A DNA stretch of 64,000 nucleotides from Pseudomonas aestuarii (GTDB taxonomy: Bacteria; Pseudomonadota; Gammaproteobacteria; Pseudomonadales; Pseudomonadaceae), in the NCBI RefSeq assembly GCF_027988105.1, contig NZ_JAQJZJ010000003.1, positions 62,001 to 126,000 on the forward strand, read 5' to 3'. Below, one piece after another: positions 34,954 through 45,204 of the stretch. How positions within the stretch are numbered: position 1 is the first letter of the stretch; each line of letters begins with the position of its first letter. The position numbers were made by a program, and so were the translations under genes. The notes below the pieces were generated by a model. That model did not search any database. It was not told the DNA's origin and saw only the letters and a program-made list of their open reading frames with translations.

Positions 34954-34981
34954 TTGACAGTGTGTTTCGTTCCGGTAAGAT
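34954..34981 (+). promoter_or_regulatory. Sigma-70 promoter of tRNA-Ser
   Basis: TTGACA (34954-34959) and TAAGAT (34976-34981) are separated by 16 bases, followed by a GC-rich discriminator (GCCGCCCGC) as in stringently controlled stable-RNA promoters. The tRNA starts 20 bases later. Confidence 0.85.
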
Positions 34982-35000
34982 TGCCGCCCGCACAAACGCC

Positions 35001-35090
35001 GGAAGCGTGGCAGAGCGGTTGAATGCAACGGTCTTGAAAACCGTCGAAGGGGAGACTCTTCCGTGAGTTCGAATCTCACCGCTTCCGCCA
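35001..35090 (+). tRNA. serT: tRNA-Ser (UGA anticodon)
   Basis: A 90-base class II tRNA. The acceptor GGAAGCG pairs with CGCTTCC, the anticodon loop CTTGAAA gives TGA, a long variable arm follows and the TTCGAATC T-loop and encoded CCA are present. A run of eight T follows directly, an adequate terminator. Confidence 0.97.
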
Positions 35091-35246
35091 ATTTTTTTTC
35101 AATGGAATCAGTAATGTGATTTCATTGACGTTTGCTATTTGACGGTTATGCGTCAAGCTAAGCCTCGTAGAATTTTCTGCCGTACGATGCGGTATTTTCC
35201 TGCCAGGCCGCCGCACTGAGCGGCTGACACATAACGAGGTGTCCGC

Positions 35247-35891
35247 TTGATAAGGGTGCTTGTGGTCGACGACCACGATCTGGTTCGTACAGGCATCACC
35301 CGGATGCTGGCCGATATCGATGGCCTGCAAGTCGTTGGGCAGGCCGACTCAGGTGAAGAATCGCTGAAGAAAGCCCGCGAATTGAAGCCTGATGTGGTCC
35401 TGATGGATGTCAAGATGCCCGGCATCGGCGGCCTCGAGGCGACCCGCAAGCTTCTCCGCAGCCACCCCGACCTGAAAGTCGTCGCGGTGACTGCCTGTGA
35501 GGATGATCCTTTCCCCACGCGCCTGTTGCAGGCAGGCGCCGCTGGCTATCTGACCAAGGGCGCCGCGCTGGCCGAGATGGTGCAGGCCATTCGTCAGGTG
35601 TTCGCCGGACAGCGTTACATAAGCCCGCAAATCGCCCAGCAGTTGGCGCTCAAGTCGTTTCAGCCGCAAAACAGTAACTCGCCCTTTGACTTGCTTTCCG
35701 AGCGCGAGATTCAGATCGCCCTGATGATCGCCGGCTGCCAGAAGGTGCAGAGCATCTCCGACAAGCTGTGCCTGTCACCGAAAACGGTCAATACTTACCG
35801 TTATCGAATCTTCGAAAAGCTGTCGATTACCAGCGATGTGGAGCTTGCCTTGCTCGCCGTACGCCATGGCATGGTCGATGCCAACAGCTGA
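35247..35891 (+). CDS. gacA: Response regulator GacA (TTG start)
   Basis: A 214-residue response regulator partnered with the GacS kinase; it turns on the small RNAs that titrate RsmA/CsrA and so controls secondary metabolism and virulence. The receiver domain has acidic DDHD and the phospho-acceptor Asp54 in [10 protein letters not shown]. The LuxR-type helix-turn-helix contains [23 protein letters not shown] at 35247 (MIRVLVVDD) is the known unusual start for pseudomonad gacA. Linked to uvrC as in most gamma-proteobacteria. Confidence 0.96.
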   Translation: MIRVLVVDDHDLVRTGITRMLADIDGLQVVGQADSGEESLKKARELKPDVVLMDVKMPGIGGLEATRKLLRSHPDLKVVAVTACEDDPFPTRLLQAGAAGYLTKGAALAEMVQAIRQVFAGQRYISPQIAQQLALKSFQPQNSNSPFDLLSEREIQIALMIAGCQKVQSISDKLCLSPKTVNTYRYRIFEKLSITSDVELALLAVRHGMVDANS

Positions 35892-35904
35892 GCCCGTGGT
35901 TGAC

Positions 35905-37728
35905 GTGAGCATTCCGTTCGATTCCGGCGCTTTCCTGGCGACCTGCAGCAGTCGCCCGGGTGTCTACCGCATGTTCGACGTAGACGCCAAGCTGCTCTAT
36001 GTCGGCAAGGCGAAAAACCTTAAAAAACGCCTGGCCAGCTACTTCCGCAAGAGCGGCCTGGCGCCGAAGACCGCGGCGCTGGTCGGTCGGATCGTTCAGG
36101 TCGAAACCACCATAACCGCGAACGAGACCGAAGCCCTGCTGCTCGAGCAGACACTGATCAAGCAATGGCGGCCGCCTTACAACATTCTGCTGCGTGACGA
36201 TAAATCCTATCCCTACGTATTTTTATCGGATGGCGATTACCCGCGCCTGAGCATCCATCGCGGAGCGAAGAAGCAGACGGGCCGATATTTTGGCCCATAC
36301 CCCAGCGCCGGGGCGATCCGCGAAAGCCTCGGCCTGCTGCAAAAAGCCTTCCTGGTGCGCCAGTGCGAAGACAGTTACTTCAAGAATCGTACGCGGCCGT
36401 GCCTGCAGTATCAGATCAAGCGCTGCAAGGGGCCATGCGTCGGCTTGGTCGACCCGGCGGAATATGCCGAGGACGTGCGCCACTCGGTGATGTTCCTCGA
36501 GGGCCGCAGCAATGCCCTCGGCGATGAGCTGTCCAGCGCCATGCAGCAAGCCGCCGGGGCCCTGGATTTCGAGCGTGCAGCCGAGTTGCGCGACAAGATG
36601 GCCCTGCTGCGCCGCGTGCAAGACCAGCAGAGCATGGAAGGCGGCAGTGGCGATGTCGATATAGTCGCTGCCATGGTCAACCCGGGCGGCGCTTGCGTAC
36701 ACCTGATCAGCGTGCGCGGCGGCCGTGTGCTCGGCAGCAAGAATTTCTTCCCGCAAGTGGCGATCGAGGAGGACGTCAGCGAGGTGTTGCTGGCCTTCCT
36801 GGCGCAGTACTACCTGGGCAATCAGGAGCGCGAGTTACCTGCCGAGCTGATCGTCAATGCCCAGCATGAAGACTTTCCCACGCTTATCGCGGCGCTCGGC
36901 GAGTCGCGTGGCTGTGAGTTGAGTATCAGCTATCGGGTCCGCGGAACCCGCGCGCGCTGGCAGCAGTTGGCGGTGACCAACGCCGAGCAAGCGCTCGGCG
37001 CTCGCCTTGCCAGTCGCCAGCATGTGGCCGCCCGCTTCGAGGCCCTGGCCGAGGCCCTGGACATGGATGAGGTGCCGCAGCGCCTCGAATGCTTCGATAT
37101 CAGCCATTCCAGTGGCGAGGCCACGGTGGCGTCATGCGTGGTATTTGGCCCGGAAGGGCCGCTGAAGTCCGATTACCGGCGCTACAACATCGAAGGTGTC
37201 ACCGCAGGCGATGATTACGCTGCGATGCACCAGGCCCTGACTCGGCGCTTCAGTAAGATCAAGGACGGCGAAGGCAAGCTGCCGGATATCTTGCTGGTCG
37301 ACGGCGGCAAGGGGCAGCTAGCCATGGCCCGAGACGTGTTGAATGAATTGGCGGTGCCTGAATTGATTCTGCTCGGCGTGGCCAAGGGTGCGACGCGCAA
37401 GCCGGGCCTGGAAACCCTCTACCTCAATGACGCTGCCCATGAATTCACCCTGCCAGGCAACTCACCGGCGCTGCACCTGATCCAGCAGATCCGTGACGAG
37501 TCTCACCGCTTTGCCATTACCGGGCACCGTGCTCGTCGCGGCAAGGCCCGGCGTACCTCAAGTCTGGAGGAGGTCGCCGGGGTAGGGCCGAAGCGGCGGC
37601 GCGAGCTGCTCAATCACTTTGGTGGCCTGCAGGAATTGGCGCGGGCCAGCAGCGAAGAAATTGCCAAGGCGCCCGGGATCAGTAAAAAGCTTGCAGAGCT
37701 GATATATGCCGCACTGCACAGCGAGTAG
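35905..37728 (+). CDS. uvrC: Excinuclease ABC subunit C
   Basis: A nuclease of about 607 residues that makes both incisions in nucleotide-excision repair. The GIY-YIG domain starts RPGVYRMFD and [14 protein letters not shown]; a cysteine cluster ([13 protein letters not shown]) and UVR motif follow. The RNase-H-like C-terminal nuclease has [16 protein letters not shown] and [17 protein letters not shown], with tandem HhH at the end. The start is uncertain: GTG at 35905 ([10 protein letters not shown]) gives the usual length and N-terminus, while ATG at 35878 would overlap gacA. Confidence 0.95.
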   Translation: MSIPFDSGAFLATCSSRPGVYRMFDVDAKLLYVGKAKNLKKRLASYFRKSGLAPKTAALVGRIVQVETTITANETEALLLEQTLIKQWRPPYNILLRDDKSYPYVFLSDGDYPRLSIHRGAKKQTGRYFGPYPSAGAIRESLGLLQKAFLVRQCEDSYFKNRTRPCLQYQIKRCKGPCVGLVDPAEYAEDVRHSVMFLEGRSNALGDELSSAMQQAAGALDFERAAELRDKMALLRRVQDQQSMEGGSGDVDIVAAMVNPGGACVHLISVRGGRVLGSKNFFPQVAIEEDVSEVLLAFLAQYYLGNQERELPAELIVNAQHEDFPTLIAALGESRGCELSISYRVRGTRARWQQLAVTNAEQALGARLASRQHVAARFEALAEALDMDEVPQRLECFDISHSSGEATVASCVVFGPEGPLKSDYRRYNIEGVTAGDDYAAMHQALTRRFSKIKDGEGKLPDILLVDGGKGQLAMARDVLNELAVPELILLGVAKGATRKPGLETLYLNDAAHEFTLPGNSPALHLIQQIRDESHRFAITGHRARRGKARRTSSLEEVAGVGPKRRRELLNHFGGLQELARASSEEIAKAPGISKKLAELIYAALHSE

Positions 37729-37761
37729 AATGCCGGCTCACCTTTGCAGCCAGTTGTGCCG

Positions 37762-38322
37762 ATGAATATTCCTAACCTGCTTACCGTGCTCCGCGTGGCA
37801 CTGATCCCGATTTTTATCCTGCTGTTCTACCTGCCATTCAGCTGGAGTTATTGGGCCGCCAGTGCGGTTTTCGCTATCGCTGCCGCAACTGATTGGCTGG
37901 ACGGTTATTTGGCGCGTCGCTGGGAGCAGAGCACCCCCTTCGGTGCCTTTCTTGATCCGGTCGCCGACAAGCTGATGGTCGCGGTTGCGCTGGTCTTGCT
38001 GGTAGCAGAGCACGCCAACCTGTGGCTGACATTGCCGGCGGCCATCATAATAGGCCGTGAAATTGTCGTCTCGGCCTTGCGCGAATGGATGGCCGAACTG
38101 GGCGCGCGCGCCCATGTCGCCGTGTCCGAGCTGGCCAAATGGAAAACCGCAGCGCAAATGGTTGCCTTGATCATTCTGCTGGCGAACCCGCCCCTGTACA
38201 CATTCTGGGTTCTGCTCGGCTACGGACTTCTGATCGTTGCCGCCATCCTGACCTTGTGGTCGATGCTGCAGTATCTGCTGGCTGCCTGGCCGCACCTCAG
38301 CACTTCCACTGAAAAGAAATAA
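37762..38322 (+). CDS. pgsA: CDP-diacylglycerol--glycerol-3-phosphate 3-phosphatidyltransferase
   Basis: A 186-residue inner-membrane enzyme making phosphatidylglycerol phosphate. The CDP-alcohol phosphotransferase motif is intact ([10 protein letters not shown] then [10 protein letters not shown], about residues 41-66). Several hydrophobic helices follow. Start [12 protein letters not shown] at 37762. It follows uvrC by 33 bases and precedes the tRNA cluster, the standard gacA-uvrC-pgsA-tRNA order. Confidence 0.96.
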   Translation: MNIPNLLTVLRVALIPIFILLFYLPFSWSYWAASAVFAIAAATDWLDGYLARRWEQSTPFGAFLDPVADKLMVAVALVLLVAEHANLWLTLPAAIIIGREIVVSALREWMAELGARAHVAVSELAKWKTAAQMVALIILLANPPLYTFWVLLGYGLLIVAAILTLWSMLQYLLAAWPHLSTSTEKK

Positions 38323-38341
38323 GCTTTTTTGAATCAAGGGG

Positions 38342-38369
38342 TTGACGGGGCGTTCTGAAGATATAGAAT
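38342..38369 (+). promoter_or_regulatory. Promoter of the tRNA-Gly/Cys genes
   Basis: TTGACG (38342-38347) and TAGAAT (38364-38369) with 16-base spacing and a GGCGCCCG discriminator, 20 bases before tRNA-Gly. Confidence 0.8.
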
Positions 38370-38389
38370 GGCGCCCGTCTACAAGACAA

Positions 38390-38465
<76 letters not shown>

Positions 38466-38469
38466 TTTT

Positions 38470-38497
38470 CAACGGACCGTCTAGTGCGGTCCGTTTA
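38470..38497 (+). other. Hairpin between tRNA-Gly and tRNA-Cys
   Basis: AACGGACC and GGTCCGTT form an eight-base stem around a nine-base loop in the spacer. It is probably an RNA-processing or weak attenuation hairpin. Confidence 0.5.
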
Positions 38498-38504
38498 GTT
38501 TCAA

Positions 38505-38578
38505 GGCTGAGTAGCAGAGTGGTTATGCACCGGATTGCAAATCCGTGAACGCCGGTTCGATTCCGACCTCAGCCTCCA
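38505..38578 (+). tRNA. cysT: tRNA-Cys (GCA anticodon)
   Basis: A 74-base tRNA with acceptor GGCTGAG/CTCAGCC, anticodon loop TTGCAAA (GCA), T-loop GTTCGATTC and encoded CCA. Confidence 0.97.
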
Positions 38579-38584
38579 ATTAAG

Positions 38585-38621
38585 AAAGCCTCGTAGATCT
38601 ATGATTTACGAGGCTTTTTTA
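38585..38621 (+). terminator. Terminator after tRNA-Cys
   Basis: AAAGCCTCGTA (38585-38595) pairs with TACGAGGCTTT (38607-38617), followed by TTT and ATT. A classic intrinsic terminator. Confidence 0.88.
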
Positions 38622-38637
38622 TTGGATGCAGGAAACC

Positions 38638-38666
38638 TTGCGAGGCTCGACCGGGCTGTATATAGT
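38638..38666 (+). promoter_or_regulatory. Promoter of tRNA-Leu
   Basis: TTGCGA (38638-38643) and TATAGT (38661-38666) with 17-base spacing, 26 bases before the tRNA. The preceding terminator means tRNA-Leu needs its own promoter. Confidence 0.65.
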
Positions 38667-38691
38667 CCAAACCTCGCGCTAAAGCTCTACC

Positions 38692-38778
38692 GCCCGAATG
38701 GCGAAATCGGTAGACGCAAGGGACTTAAAATCCCTCGAGGGTAACCTCGTGCCGGTTCGATTCCGGCTTCGGGCACCA
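38692..38778 (+). tRNA. leuT: tRNA-Leu (UAA anticodon)
   Basis: An 87-base class II tRNA: acceptor GCCCGAA/TTCGGGC, anticodon loop ACTTAAAAT (TAA), variable arm TCGAGGGTAACCTCG and encoded CCA. Confidence 0.97.
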
Positions 38779-38787
38779 ATCTCAGTC

Positions 38788-38829
38788 AAACACAAAGGCC
38801 AGCCTCGCCAAGGCTGGCCTTTGTGTTTT
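38788..38829 (+). terminator. Terminator after tRNA-Leu
   Basis: A long hairpin AAACACAAAGGCCAGCC (from 38788) with its inverse copy ending in TTTGTGTTT at about 38828. Symmetric A/T flanks make it bidirectional. Confidence 0.92.
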
Positions 38830-39228
38830 CGGCGTGCCGCACGGCCCCGGTGCTCGGGCGCTATTGGGCCATGGCGATGCATTCAGTAACCCCTAAGTTG
38901 TTACGCCCCGGCCCGCAGCAGGTGCAACTCACTCAGCTTCGACTGCTTGAGCGCGACTGATCTAGCCCCTCAGCCTTGCAACATTTGAAAAATGCACTGG
39001 TCACCCAGTTCACTAGCGCTATCATGCTGACCTGAGCCGCATCTCGGTGCGAGCACTGGCCGGGTGCACCAGCAGTAAGCGCGTGGTTGGCCATAATGGG
39101 GCGCGCAGCAAGGCTTTCGCAGCATCCCTTGCGGCATGAATTCTGCAGCTGGCCGAGTAGTTCGTTTTCAGTGGGACGGTAGGGCGGTGTCCGCCGTAGT
39201 GCTTCATTTTTCATGGAAGGCAACGTCA
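38830..39228. other. Intergenic region before the transglutaminase/ATP-grasp cluster
   Basis: About 400 bases between the tRNA terminator and the DUF2126 gene. No supportable gene on either strand. It should contain the promoter of the plus-strand cluster. No integrase or direct repeat of a tRNA 3' end was noticed here. Confidence 0.5.
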
Positions 39229-42200
39229 ATGGCCATACGTATCGCACTGCACCACAAGACCAGCTATCACTACGATCGTCAGGTGGGTTTGTCGCCGCAT
39301 GAGGTGCGCTTGCGCCCGGCACCCCACGCGCGCACGCCGATTTTGTCCTATTCGCTGAGCGTGACCCCGCAAAAGCACTTCATCAATTGGCAGCAAGACC
39401 CTTACGGCAACTACATCGGCCGGTTTGTCTTCCCGGAAAAATCCGCGACCCTGGAGTTCACCGTCGATCTGGTCGCAGACATGACAGTGATCAATCCGTT
39501 CGACTTTTTCGTCGAAAAGTATGCCGAACAGTTCCCATTCAGCTATCCGGCGCAGTTGCGCGATGAGCTGGCGGCTTATCTACAAGCCGACGAGCCCGGC
39601 CCCTTACTGACCAAGTGGATGGCAGCAGCCCGCAGCGAGATGCTCGGCAAGGCGCAGCCGATCAATAATTTCCTGGTGGCCATCAACCAGCGCCTGCAGG
39701 CCGATATCGCGTATCTGTTGCGCATGGAACCGGGCGTGCAGACGCCTGAGGAGACCCTGGAGAAACGCTCCGGATCCTGTCGAGACAGCGCCTGGTTGCT
39801 GGTGCAGATCTTGCGCGACTTCGGTTTGGCTGCGCGTTTTGTCTCCGGTTACCTGATTCAATTGCGTGCCGACCAGCAGGCACTCGATGGGCCGAGCGGG
39901 GCCGAGGTTGACTTTACCGACCTGCATGCCTGGACCGAGGTGTACATCCCGGGTGCCGGCTGGATTGGCCTCGACCCAACCTCGGGTATGCTCGCCAGCG
40001 AAGGGCATATTCCCCTGGCCTGCACCGCGCTGCCATCCTCGGCGGCACCGATCAGCGGCTTTACCGACAAGGCCGAAGTCACCTTCGAGCACGAAATGAC
40101 CATCACGCGCATCCATGAGGATCCGCGGGTAACCAAGCCTTATTCGGAAGCTGACTGGCAAAAAATCGATCAGCTCGGTCAGCAGGTCGATGCCGACTTG
40201 AAACGTCAGGATGTGCGTCTCACCCAGGGCGGGGAGCCAACCTTCGTCTCCATCGATGACATGGATGGCGCGCAATGGAATACCGAAGCCCACGGCGAGC
40301 AGAAGCGCGAGCTGGCCGGGGAGCTGATGCACCGTTTGAAAAACCACTTTGCCCCCGGTGGCATGCTGCATTACGGTCAGGGCAAGTGGTATCCGGGCGA
40401 GCCGCTGCCGCGCTGGGCATTGAACATCTTCTGGCGGGTCGACGGCCAGCCCATGTGGCTCGATGCGACGCTGTTCTCTGCCGATGACCACAGCGATGGC
40501 TATGGCGCCGACGAAGCCAGGCGGTTTACTGTCGAACTGGTGAAAATTCTCGGTCTGCCAGCCAACTGCCCGATCCCTGCCTATGAGGATGTGGTGCAAC
40601 AGGCCCAGCTGGAACAAGGGCTGCCGAACAACCTCGACCCACTGCAACTGGACCTCAAGGCGCCCGAGGCACGGCAACGCCTGGCACGGCTGCTGGAGCA
40701 AGGCCTGGGTGAAGTGGTCGGCTACGTGCTGCCACTGGCGACCAAAACGCTCGATCCGACTATTGCCTTGGGTGTTGCCTGGCGTACGTGCCCCTGGCCG
40801 CTCAAGCGCGAGCATCTGTACCTGATCGAAGGCGACTCGCCGATGGGCTTGCGCCTGCCATTGAACGCGCTGCCCTGGGTCATGCCGGAAGATATGCCGC
40901 AGAGTTTCGATGTCGATCCTTTTGCGCCGCGTGAGGCATTGCCGACCGTCGCCCCTGCCGTGAATTCGGCGCCTGGCAAGAGTGAAAAACGCCCGACGCT
41001 CAGCCGAAAGAATGCTGCCAGCATTGCTTCCGAGAGCACGATCGAACCGCGCGACGTGATTCACACGGCGCTCTGCGTGCAGGTCAGGGAAGGGCGCCTG
41101 CATGTTTTCATGCCGCCGCTCAAGCGCATCGAGGACTACCTGGCGCTGGTGACGGCTGTCGAACATACCGCCACCAAGCTGAAGCTGAAGCTGCGCATCG
41201 AAGGTTACCAGCCTCCGCGCGACCCGCGGATCAAGTTGCTCAGCGTCACCCCGGACCCGGGCGTGATCGAGGTCAATATCCACCCGGCCGCCAGCTGGAA
41301 TGAGCTGGTCTACAACATGTCGACCCTGTATCAGGAAGCTCGCCTGACCCGGCTGGGTACCGAAAAATTCATGCACGATGGTCGTCATACCGGGACCGGT
41401 GGTGGCAACCATGCCACCTTGGGTGGTGCTACCGCCGAAGACAGTCCGATGCTGCGCCGGCCGGACCTGCTGAAAAGTCTGATTACCTATTGGCAGAATC
41501 ACCCGGCCTTGTCCTACCTGTTCTCCGGCACCTTTATCGGTCCGACCAGCCAGGCGCCCCGGGTCGATGAAGCGCGCGACGATAACCTCTACGAACTGGC
41601 GATTGCCTTTCAGCAGATGGATCAGGTTCTGCCGACCATGCAGCCGGGCGACAAGCCCTGGATGGTCGACCGCTTGCTGCGCAACCTGCTGGTCGACCTG
41701 ACCGGCAATACCCATCGTTCCGAGTTTTCCATCGACAAGCTGTATTCGCCCGATGGTCCCACGGGTCGCCTCGGTCTGGTCGAGTTTCGCGCCTTCGAGA
41801 TGCCGCCACATGAGCGCATGAGCCTATTGCAGATGCTCCTGTTGCGCGCTCTGGTCGCGCGTTTCTGGCGCGAGCCATACCAGGCCAAGCTGGTCAACTG
41901 GGGCACGGCACTGCATGACCGCTGGATGCTGCCGCACTTCGTCGCCCAGGATATCCGCGATGTGGTCAAGGATTTGCGTGCGGCAGGCTACGCTTTCGAG
42001 GAACACTGGTTCGAGCCCTTTATCGAGTTCCGCTTTCCACGCTTTGGCACCGTGGTCTACGAGGGGGTCGAGATGGAATTGCGCCAGGCCATCGAGCCCT
42101 GGAATGTCCTGGGAGAAGAGATGAGCGGCGGCGGCACGGCACGCTATGTCGACTCCTCGGTGGAGCGCATGCAATTGCTGGTACGTGGCCTCACCGATGG

Positions 42201-42579
42201 CCGTCACGAAATCTCCTGCAACGGTCGGCGCTTGCCCTTGCACCCGACCGGCGTACCGGGCGAGTACGTCGCTGGGGTGCGTTTCCGTGCCTGGAGTCCT
42301 TGGTCGGCCCTGCACCCAACTATCCAGGTGCAAGCGCCCCTGACCTTCGATTTAGTCGATAATTGGAGCGGCCGGGCAATCGGCGGTTGTACCTATCATG
42401 TGGTGCACCCGGGTGGACGCAGTGAAGAGAGTTCGCCGGTGAATGCCAATGCTGCTGAAGCGCGGCGGTTTGCCCGCTTCTGGGCCCACGGCCATACACC
42501 TGGGCCGATGCGCGTGTATAAGGAAGAACTCAATCCGAGCTTCCCGATGACACTCGATTTGCGCTGGCAACCCTATTAA
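39229..42579 (+). CDS. Transglutaminase-like / DUF2126 fusion protein
   Basis: A 1116-residue cytosolic-looking protein. Residues 1-~90 form the bacterial transglutaminase-like N-terminal domain (SYHYDRQVGLSPHEVRLRP). The papain-like transglutaminase core has Cys184 (SGSCRDSAWLLVQ), His233 (DLHAWTEVY) and Asp249 (GLDPTSGM), a complete triad. From about 300 on it is DUF2126, with VRLTQGGEPTFVSIDD and KYPGEPLPRWALN-like KWYPGEPLPRWALN. Function is unknown. The family is found with ATP-grasp and alpha-E proteins, suggesting peptide or amide-bond chemistry (inference). Start at 39229 has GGAAGG; the longer frame lacks support. It heads a three-gene plus-strand set. Confidence 0.88.
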   Translation: MAIRIALHHKTSYHYDRQVGLSPHEVRLRPAPHARTPILSYSLSVTPQKHFINWQQDPYGNYIGRFVFPEKSATLEFTVDLVADMTVINPFDFFVEKYAEQFPFSYPAQLRDELAAYLQADEPGPLLTKWMAAARSEMLGKAQPINNFLVAINQRLQADIAYLLRMEPGVQTPEETLEKRSGSCRDSAWLLVQILRDFGLAARFVSGYLIQLRADQQALDGPSGAEVDFTDLHAWTEVYIPGAGWIGLDPTSGMLASEGHIPLACTALPSSAAPISGFTDKAEVTFEHEMTITRIHEDPRVTKPYSEADWQKIDQLGQQVDADLKRQDVRLTQGGEPTFVSIDDMDGAQWNTEAHGEQKRELAGELMHRLKNHFAPGGMLHYGQGKWYPGEPLPRWALNIFWRVDGQPMWLDATLFSADDHSDGYGADEARRFTVELVKILGLPANCPIPAYEDVVQQAQLEQGLPNNLDPLQLDLKAPEARQRLARLLEQGLGEVVGYVLPLATKTLDPTIALGVAWRTCPWPLKREHLYLIEGDSPMGLRLPLNALPWVMPEDMPQSFDVDPFAPREALPTVAPAVNSAPGKSEKRPTLSRKNAASIASESTIEPRDVIHTALCVQVREGRLHVFMPPLKRIEDYLALVTAVEHTATKLKLKLRIEGYQPPRDPRIKLLSVTPDPGVIEVNIHPAASWNELVYNMSTLYQEARLTRLGTEKFMHDGRHTGTGGGNHATLGGATAEDSPMLRRPDLLKSLITYWQNHPALSYLFSGTFIGPTSQAPRVDEARDDNLYELAIAFQQMDQVLPTMQPGDKPWMVDRLLRNLLVDLTGNTHRSEFSIDKLYSPDGPTGRLGLVEFRAFEMPPHERMSLLQMLLLRALVARFWREPYQAKLVNWGTALHDRWMLPHFVAQDIRDVVKDLRAAGYAFEEHWFEPFIEFRFPRFGTVVYEGVEMELRQAIEPWNVLGEEMSGGGTARYVDSSVERMQLLVRGLTDGRHEISCNGRRLPLHPTGVPGEYVAGVRFRAWSPWSALHPTIQVQAPLTFDLVDNWSGRAIGGCTYHVVHPGGRSEESSPVNANAAEARRFARFWAHGHTPGPMRVYKEELNPSFPMTLDLRWQPY

Positions 42580-42627
42580 ACCCAAGTGCCATCCTGTGCG
42601 TTATTCGCGAGCAGAAGAACTGAGACA

Positions 42628-45204
42628 ATGTTGAAAAAACTACTCGCCGGATATCGCGCCGCCCCCAACAGCTTCGATGAGCTGCTCGATGCCTCGAAGC
42701 AACCACGCGAGCACTGGCGTGCCATGCTCGCCAGTCTGGCTAAAGAGTCGCCGCAGACCATGCGCCAGCGACTGGAAGCGGTTGAAAGCCAGATTCGCGA
42801 GAACGGCGTGACTTACAACGTCTATGCCGATACCAAGGGTATGCAGCGCCCCTGGGATCTGAATGTGTTGCCGCTGATCCTGCCCCATGATGAATGGACA
42901 GGTATCGAAGCGGCCGTGGTCCAGCGTGCAACCCTGTTGAACCGCATACTTGGCGACGTTTATGGCGAGCAGAGCATGCTTCGGGAAGGCCTGTTGCCTC
43001 CCGCGTTGATCCACGGACATGCGGGCTTTTTGCGCCCGGCCCATGGCATCAAGCACGAGGGCAATGTGGCCTTGCATTTTTATGCGGTTGACCTGGCGCG
43101 TGCCCCCAACGGTCAGTGGTGGGTGGTGGCCGATCGTACCCAGGCACCTTCGGGTGCCGGTTATGCACTGGAAAACCGTGCAGTGATCGCGCGGACTTTT
43201 CCGGATCAGTTGCGTGACCTCAAGGTGCAGGATCTAGCCGGCTTTTTCAGCCGTATGCGCGACAGCCTGGCCCATTGGGGCCGGCAGTGTGCCGCCAATG
43301 GTGGAGTGCCGCTGCGCGGCAGTGAGTCGCCATTGATTGTCTTGCTCACCCCCGGTCCCTATAACGAGACCTATTACGAACAGGCCTACCTGGCCCGTTA
43401 TCTCGGTTTGCCGCTGGTCGAGGGCAGTGATCTTACTGTGCGCGGCGGTATCGTCTGGCTGAAAACCTTGTCCGGCCTACAGCGCGTGCATGTGATCATG
43501 CGTCGGGTCGACGATGACTTCTGCGATCCGCTGGAGCTGCGCACCGAGTCGGCATTGGGCGTGGCCGGTTTAACCGAGGCGGTCCGCCTCGGCAACGTGC
43601 TGATCGCCAACAGTCTGGGCTCCAACCTTCTGGAGTCGGGTGCACTGCTGGGCTTCTTGCCGGCATTGTGCAAGCGCCTGCTCGGTGAGCCATTAAAGAT
43701 GCCCTCGGTGGCGACCTGGTGGTGCGGCGAACCAGCCGCACTCGAGCAGGTACTGGCCAATCTCGATCAGCTGGTGATCAAGTCGAGCTTTCCGCAATTG
43801 CGCCAGGTCTCGCTGTTCGGCCAGGATCTGAGCGGCGAAGCACGCTCGGCACTGATCGCCAGGATGCGCGCGAACCCACGCAACTACGTCGCCCAGGAAC
43901 TGGTGCGCTTGTCGCAGTCCCCCGTTTGGAAGGCCAGTGCGCCAACTGGTTTGAATGCCTGCGCCGTCGGTCTGCGGGTATACGCCTGTGCCACACCTGG
44001 CGGTTATGTGGTGATGCCCGGCGGGCTGACCCGGGTTGCCACCGGGCCAGACTCACGCGTCATCGCCATGCAGCGCGGTGGTAGCAGCAAGGACACCTGG
44101 GTACAGGCGCGGGCACAGGCGGGCACTCACCGGCCGCATTCTCGTACCACCACCAGCAAGGATCTGATTCGCGACGACACGCACCTGTCCAGCCGCATGG
44201 CCGAGAATTTGTTCTGGCTGGGGCGCAATACCGAGCGCTGTGACAATATCGCGCGGCTGATGCGCATCACCCTGCACGTGCTGTTCAATGTCAGCCCGCA
44301 GGAGCGTGGTACCGAATGGGCCACTGTCAAAGCGCTATGCGCCTGGTTTCAACTGATCGAGACCCCGGACAAGGAGGCACTGCAGCGGCAAAGCCAGGTT
44401 TCCGGACAAAGCCAAGGCCAGACGCAGAGTTCGCCCGCAGTCGTTGGTTGGAGCGATACCCGGATCGAGGCGGCCTTGCTCCTGGCCGTGGTGTCACCCG
44501 ATGTGCCCGGGCTCGCCAGCCAGCAGCAACAGCTTTACAGCACCGCCAGCCAGTTGCGCGAACGCTTGTCTGCGGATAATTGGCGCGCCCTCAACCGCAT
44601 GCTGCAACGTAGCGCCAAGAGCAAGGCGCAACAGACACCGGCAGAGGCCATGAGCGCGCTCGATGAGGCGGCCGCATCCTTGATGACCCTGTCCGGTTTC
44701 GCCCTGGATGGCATGACACGTGATTTGGGGTGGAGTTTCCTCTCCATTGGTCGGCGTCTGGAACGCCTGCAGTTCCAGACCCTGGTGTTGCAACGCGCGC
44801 TGGCGATGGAGGCAGACGGCGGTCTGGACTGGCTGCTGGAACTGTCCGACAGTATTGTCACCTACCGCTCTCGTTATCGGGCACAGTCCGAGTGGCTGCC
44901 GGTGCTGGATTTGTTGCTGCTCGACAGCAGTAATCCGCGCTCGGTACTGTTCCAAATGGCGGGTATTTTAAAGAGTCTGGATAAGTTGGCACTGTCCTAT
45001 GGCAGTTGTGGCGAGACGTTGTTGCTGCCGCTGAAAAATGCCCTATTGGCACTCGACCCGGATGAAGACCTGTATTGTGCTAATCCAGCCCTGATAAGCC
45101 TGCTACAGCGCATCAACCACGCCAGCGTGGAATTGTCGCAGCTGATCAGCGCCCGGTTTTTCAGCTATACCGCAAGCGATGACCAGGCTAAGGGGGCTGC
45201 ATGA
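42628..45204 (+). CDS. Circularly permuted ATP-grasp / alpha-E fusion protein
   Basis: An 858-residue protein. The first half (about 50-480) is a circularly permuted type 2 ATP-grasp domain (DUF404/DUF407): DLNVLPLILPHDEWTGIEAA, RTQAPSGAGYALENRAVIAR, YNETYYEQAYLARYLGLPLV and VMPGGLTRVA. The second half (about 505-850) is an alpha-E helical domain (DUF403) starting SSRMAENLFWLGRNTERCDN. ATP-grasp enzymes join carboxylates to amines, so a ligase role is inferred. The minus-strand set at 46.2-49.4 kb has the same two modules as separate genes. It overlaps the next gene by four bases. Confidence 0.88.
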   Translation: MLKKLLAGYRAAPNSFDELLDASKQPREHWRAMLASLAKESPQTMRQRLEAVESQIRENGVTYNVYADTKGMQRPWDLNVLPLILPHDEWTGIEAAVVQRATLLNRILGDVYGEQSMLREGLLPPALIHGHAGFLRPAHGIKHEGNVALHFYAVDLARAPNGQWWVVADRTQAPSGAGYALENRAVIARTFPDQLRDLKVQDLAGFFSRMRDSLAHWGRQCAANGGVPLRGSESPLIVLLTPGPYNETYYEQAYLARYLGLPLVEGSDLTVRGGIVWLKTLSGLQRVHVIMRRVDDDFCDPLELRTESALGVAGLTEAVRLGNVLIANSLGSNLLESGALLGFLPALCKRLLGEPLKMPSVATWWCGEPAALEQVLANLDQLVIKSSFPQLRQVSLFGQDLSGEARSALIARMRANPRNYVAQELVRLSQSPVWKASAPTGLNACAVGLRVYACATPGGYVVMPGGLTRVATGPDSRVIAMQRGGSSKDTWVQARAQAGTHRPHSRTTTSKDLIRDDTHLSSRMAENLFWLGRNTERCDNIARLMRITLHVLFNVSPQERGTEWATVKALCAWFQLIETPDKEALQRQSQVSGQSQGQTQSSPAVVGWSDTRIEAALLLAVVSPDVPGLASQQQQLYSTASQLRERLSADNWRALNRMLQRSAKSKAQQTPAEAMSALDEAAASLMTLSGFALDGMTRDLGWSFLSIGRRLERLQFQTLVLQRALAMEADGGLDWLLELSDSIVTYRSRYRAQSEWLPVLDLLLLDSSNPRSVLFQMAGILKSLDKLALSYGSCGETLLLPLKNALLALDPDEDLYCANPALISLLQRINHASVELSQLISARFFSYTASDDQAKGAA

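Noticed and set aside
39604-41811. Open frame of 735 codons on the minus strand
   Set aside because: Antisense shadow of the transglutaminase-DUF2126 gene; no ribosome site or recognisable domain.
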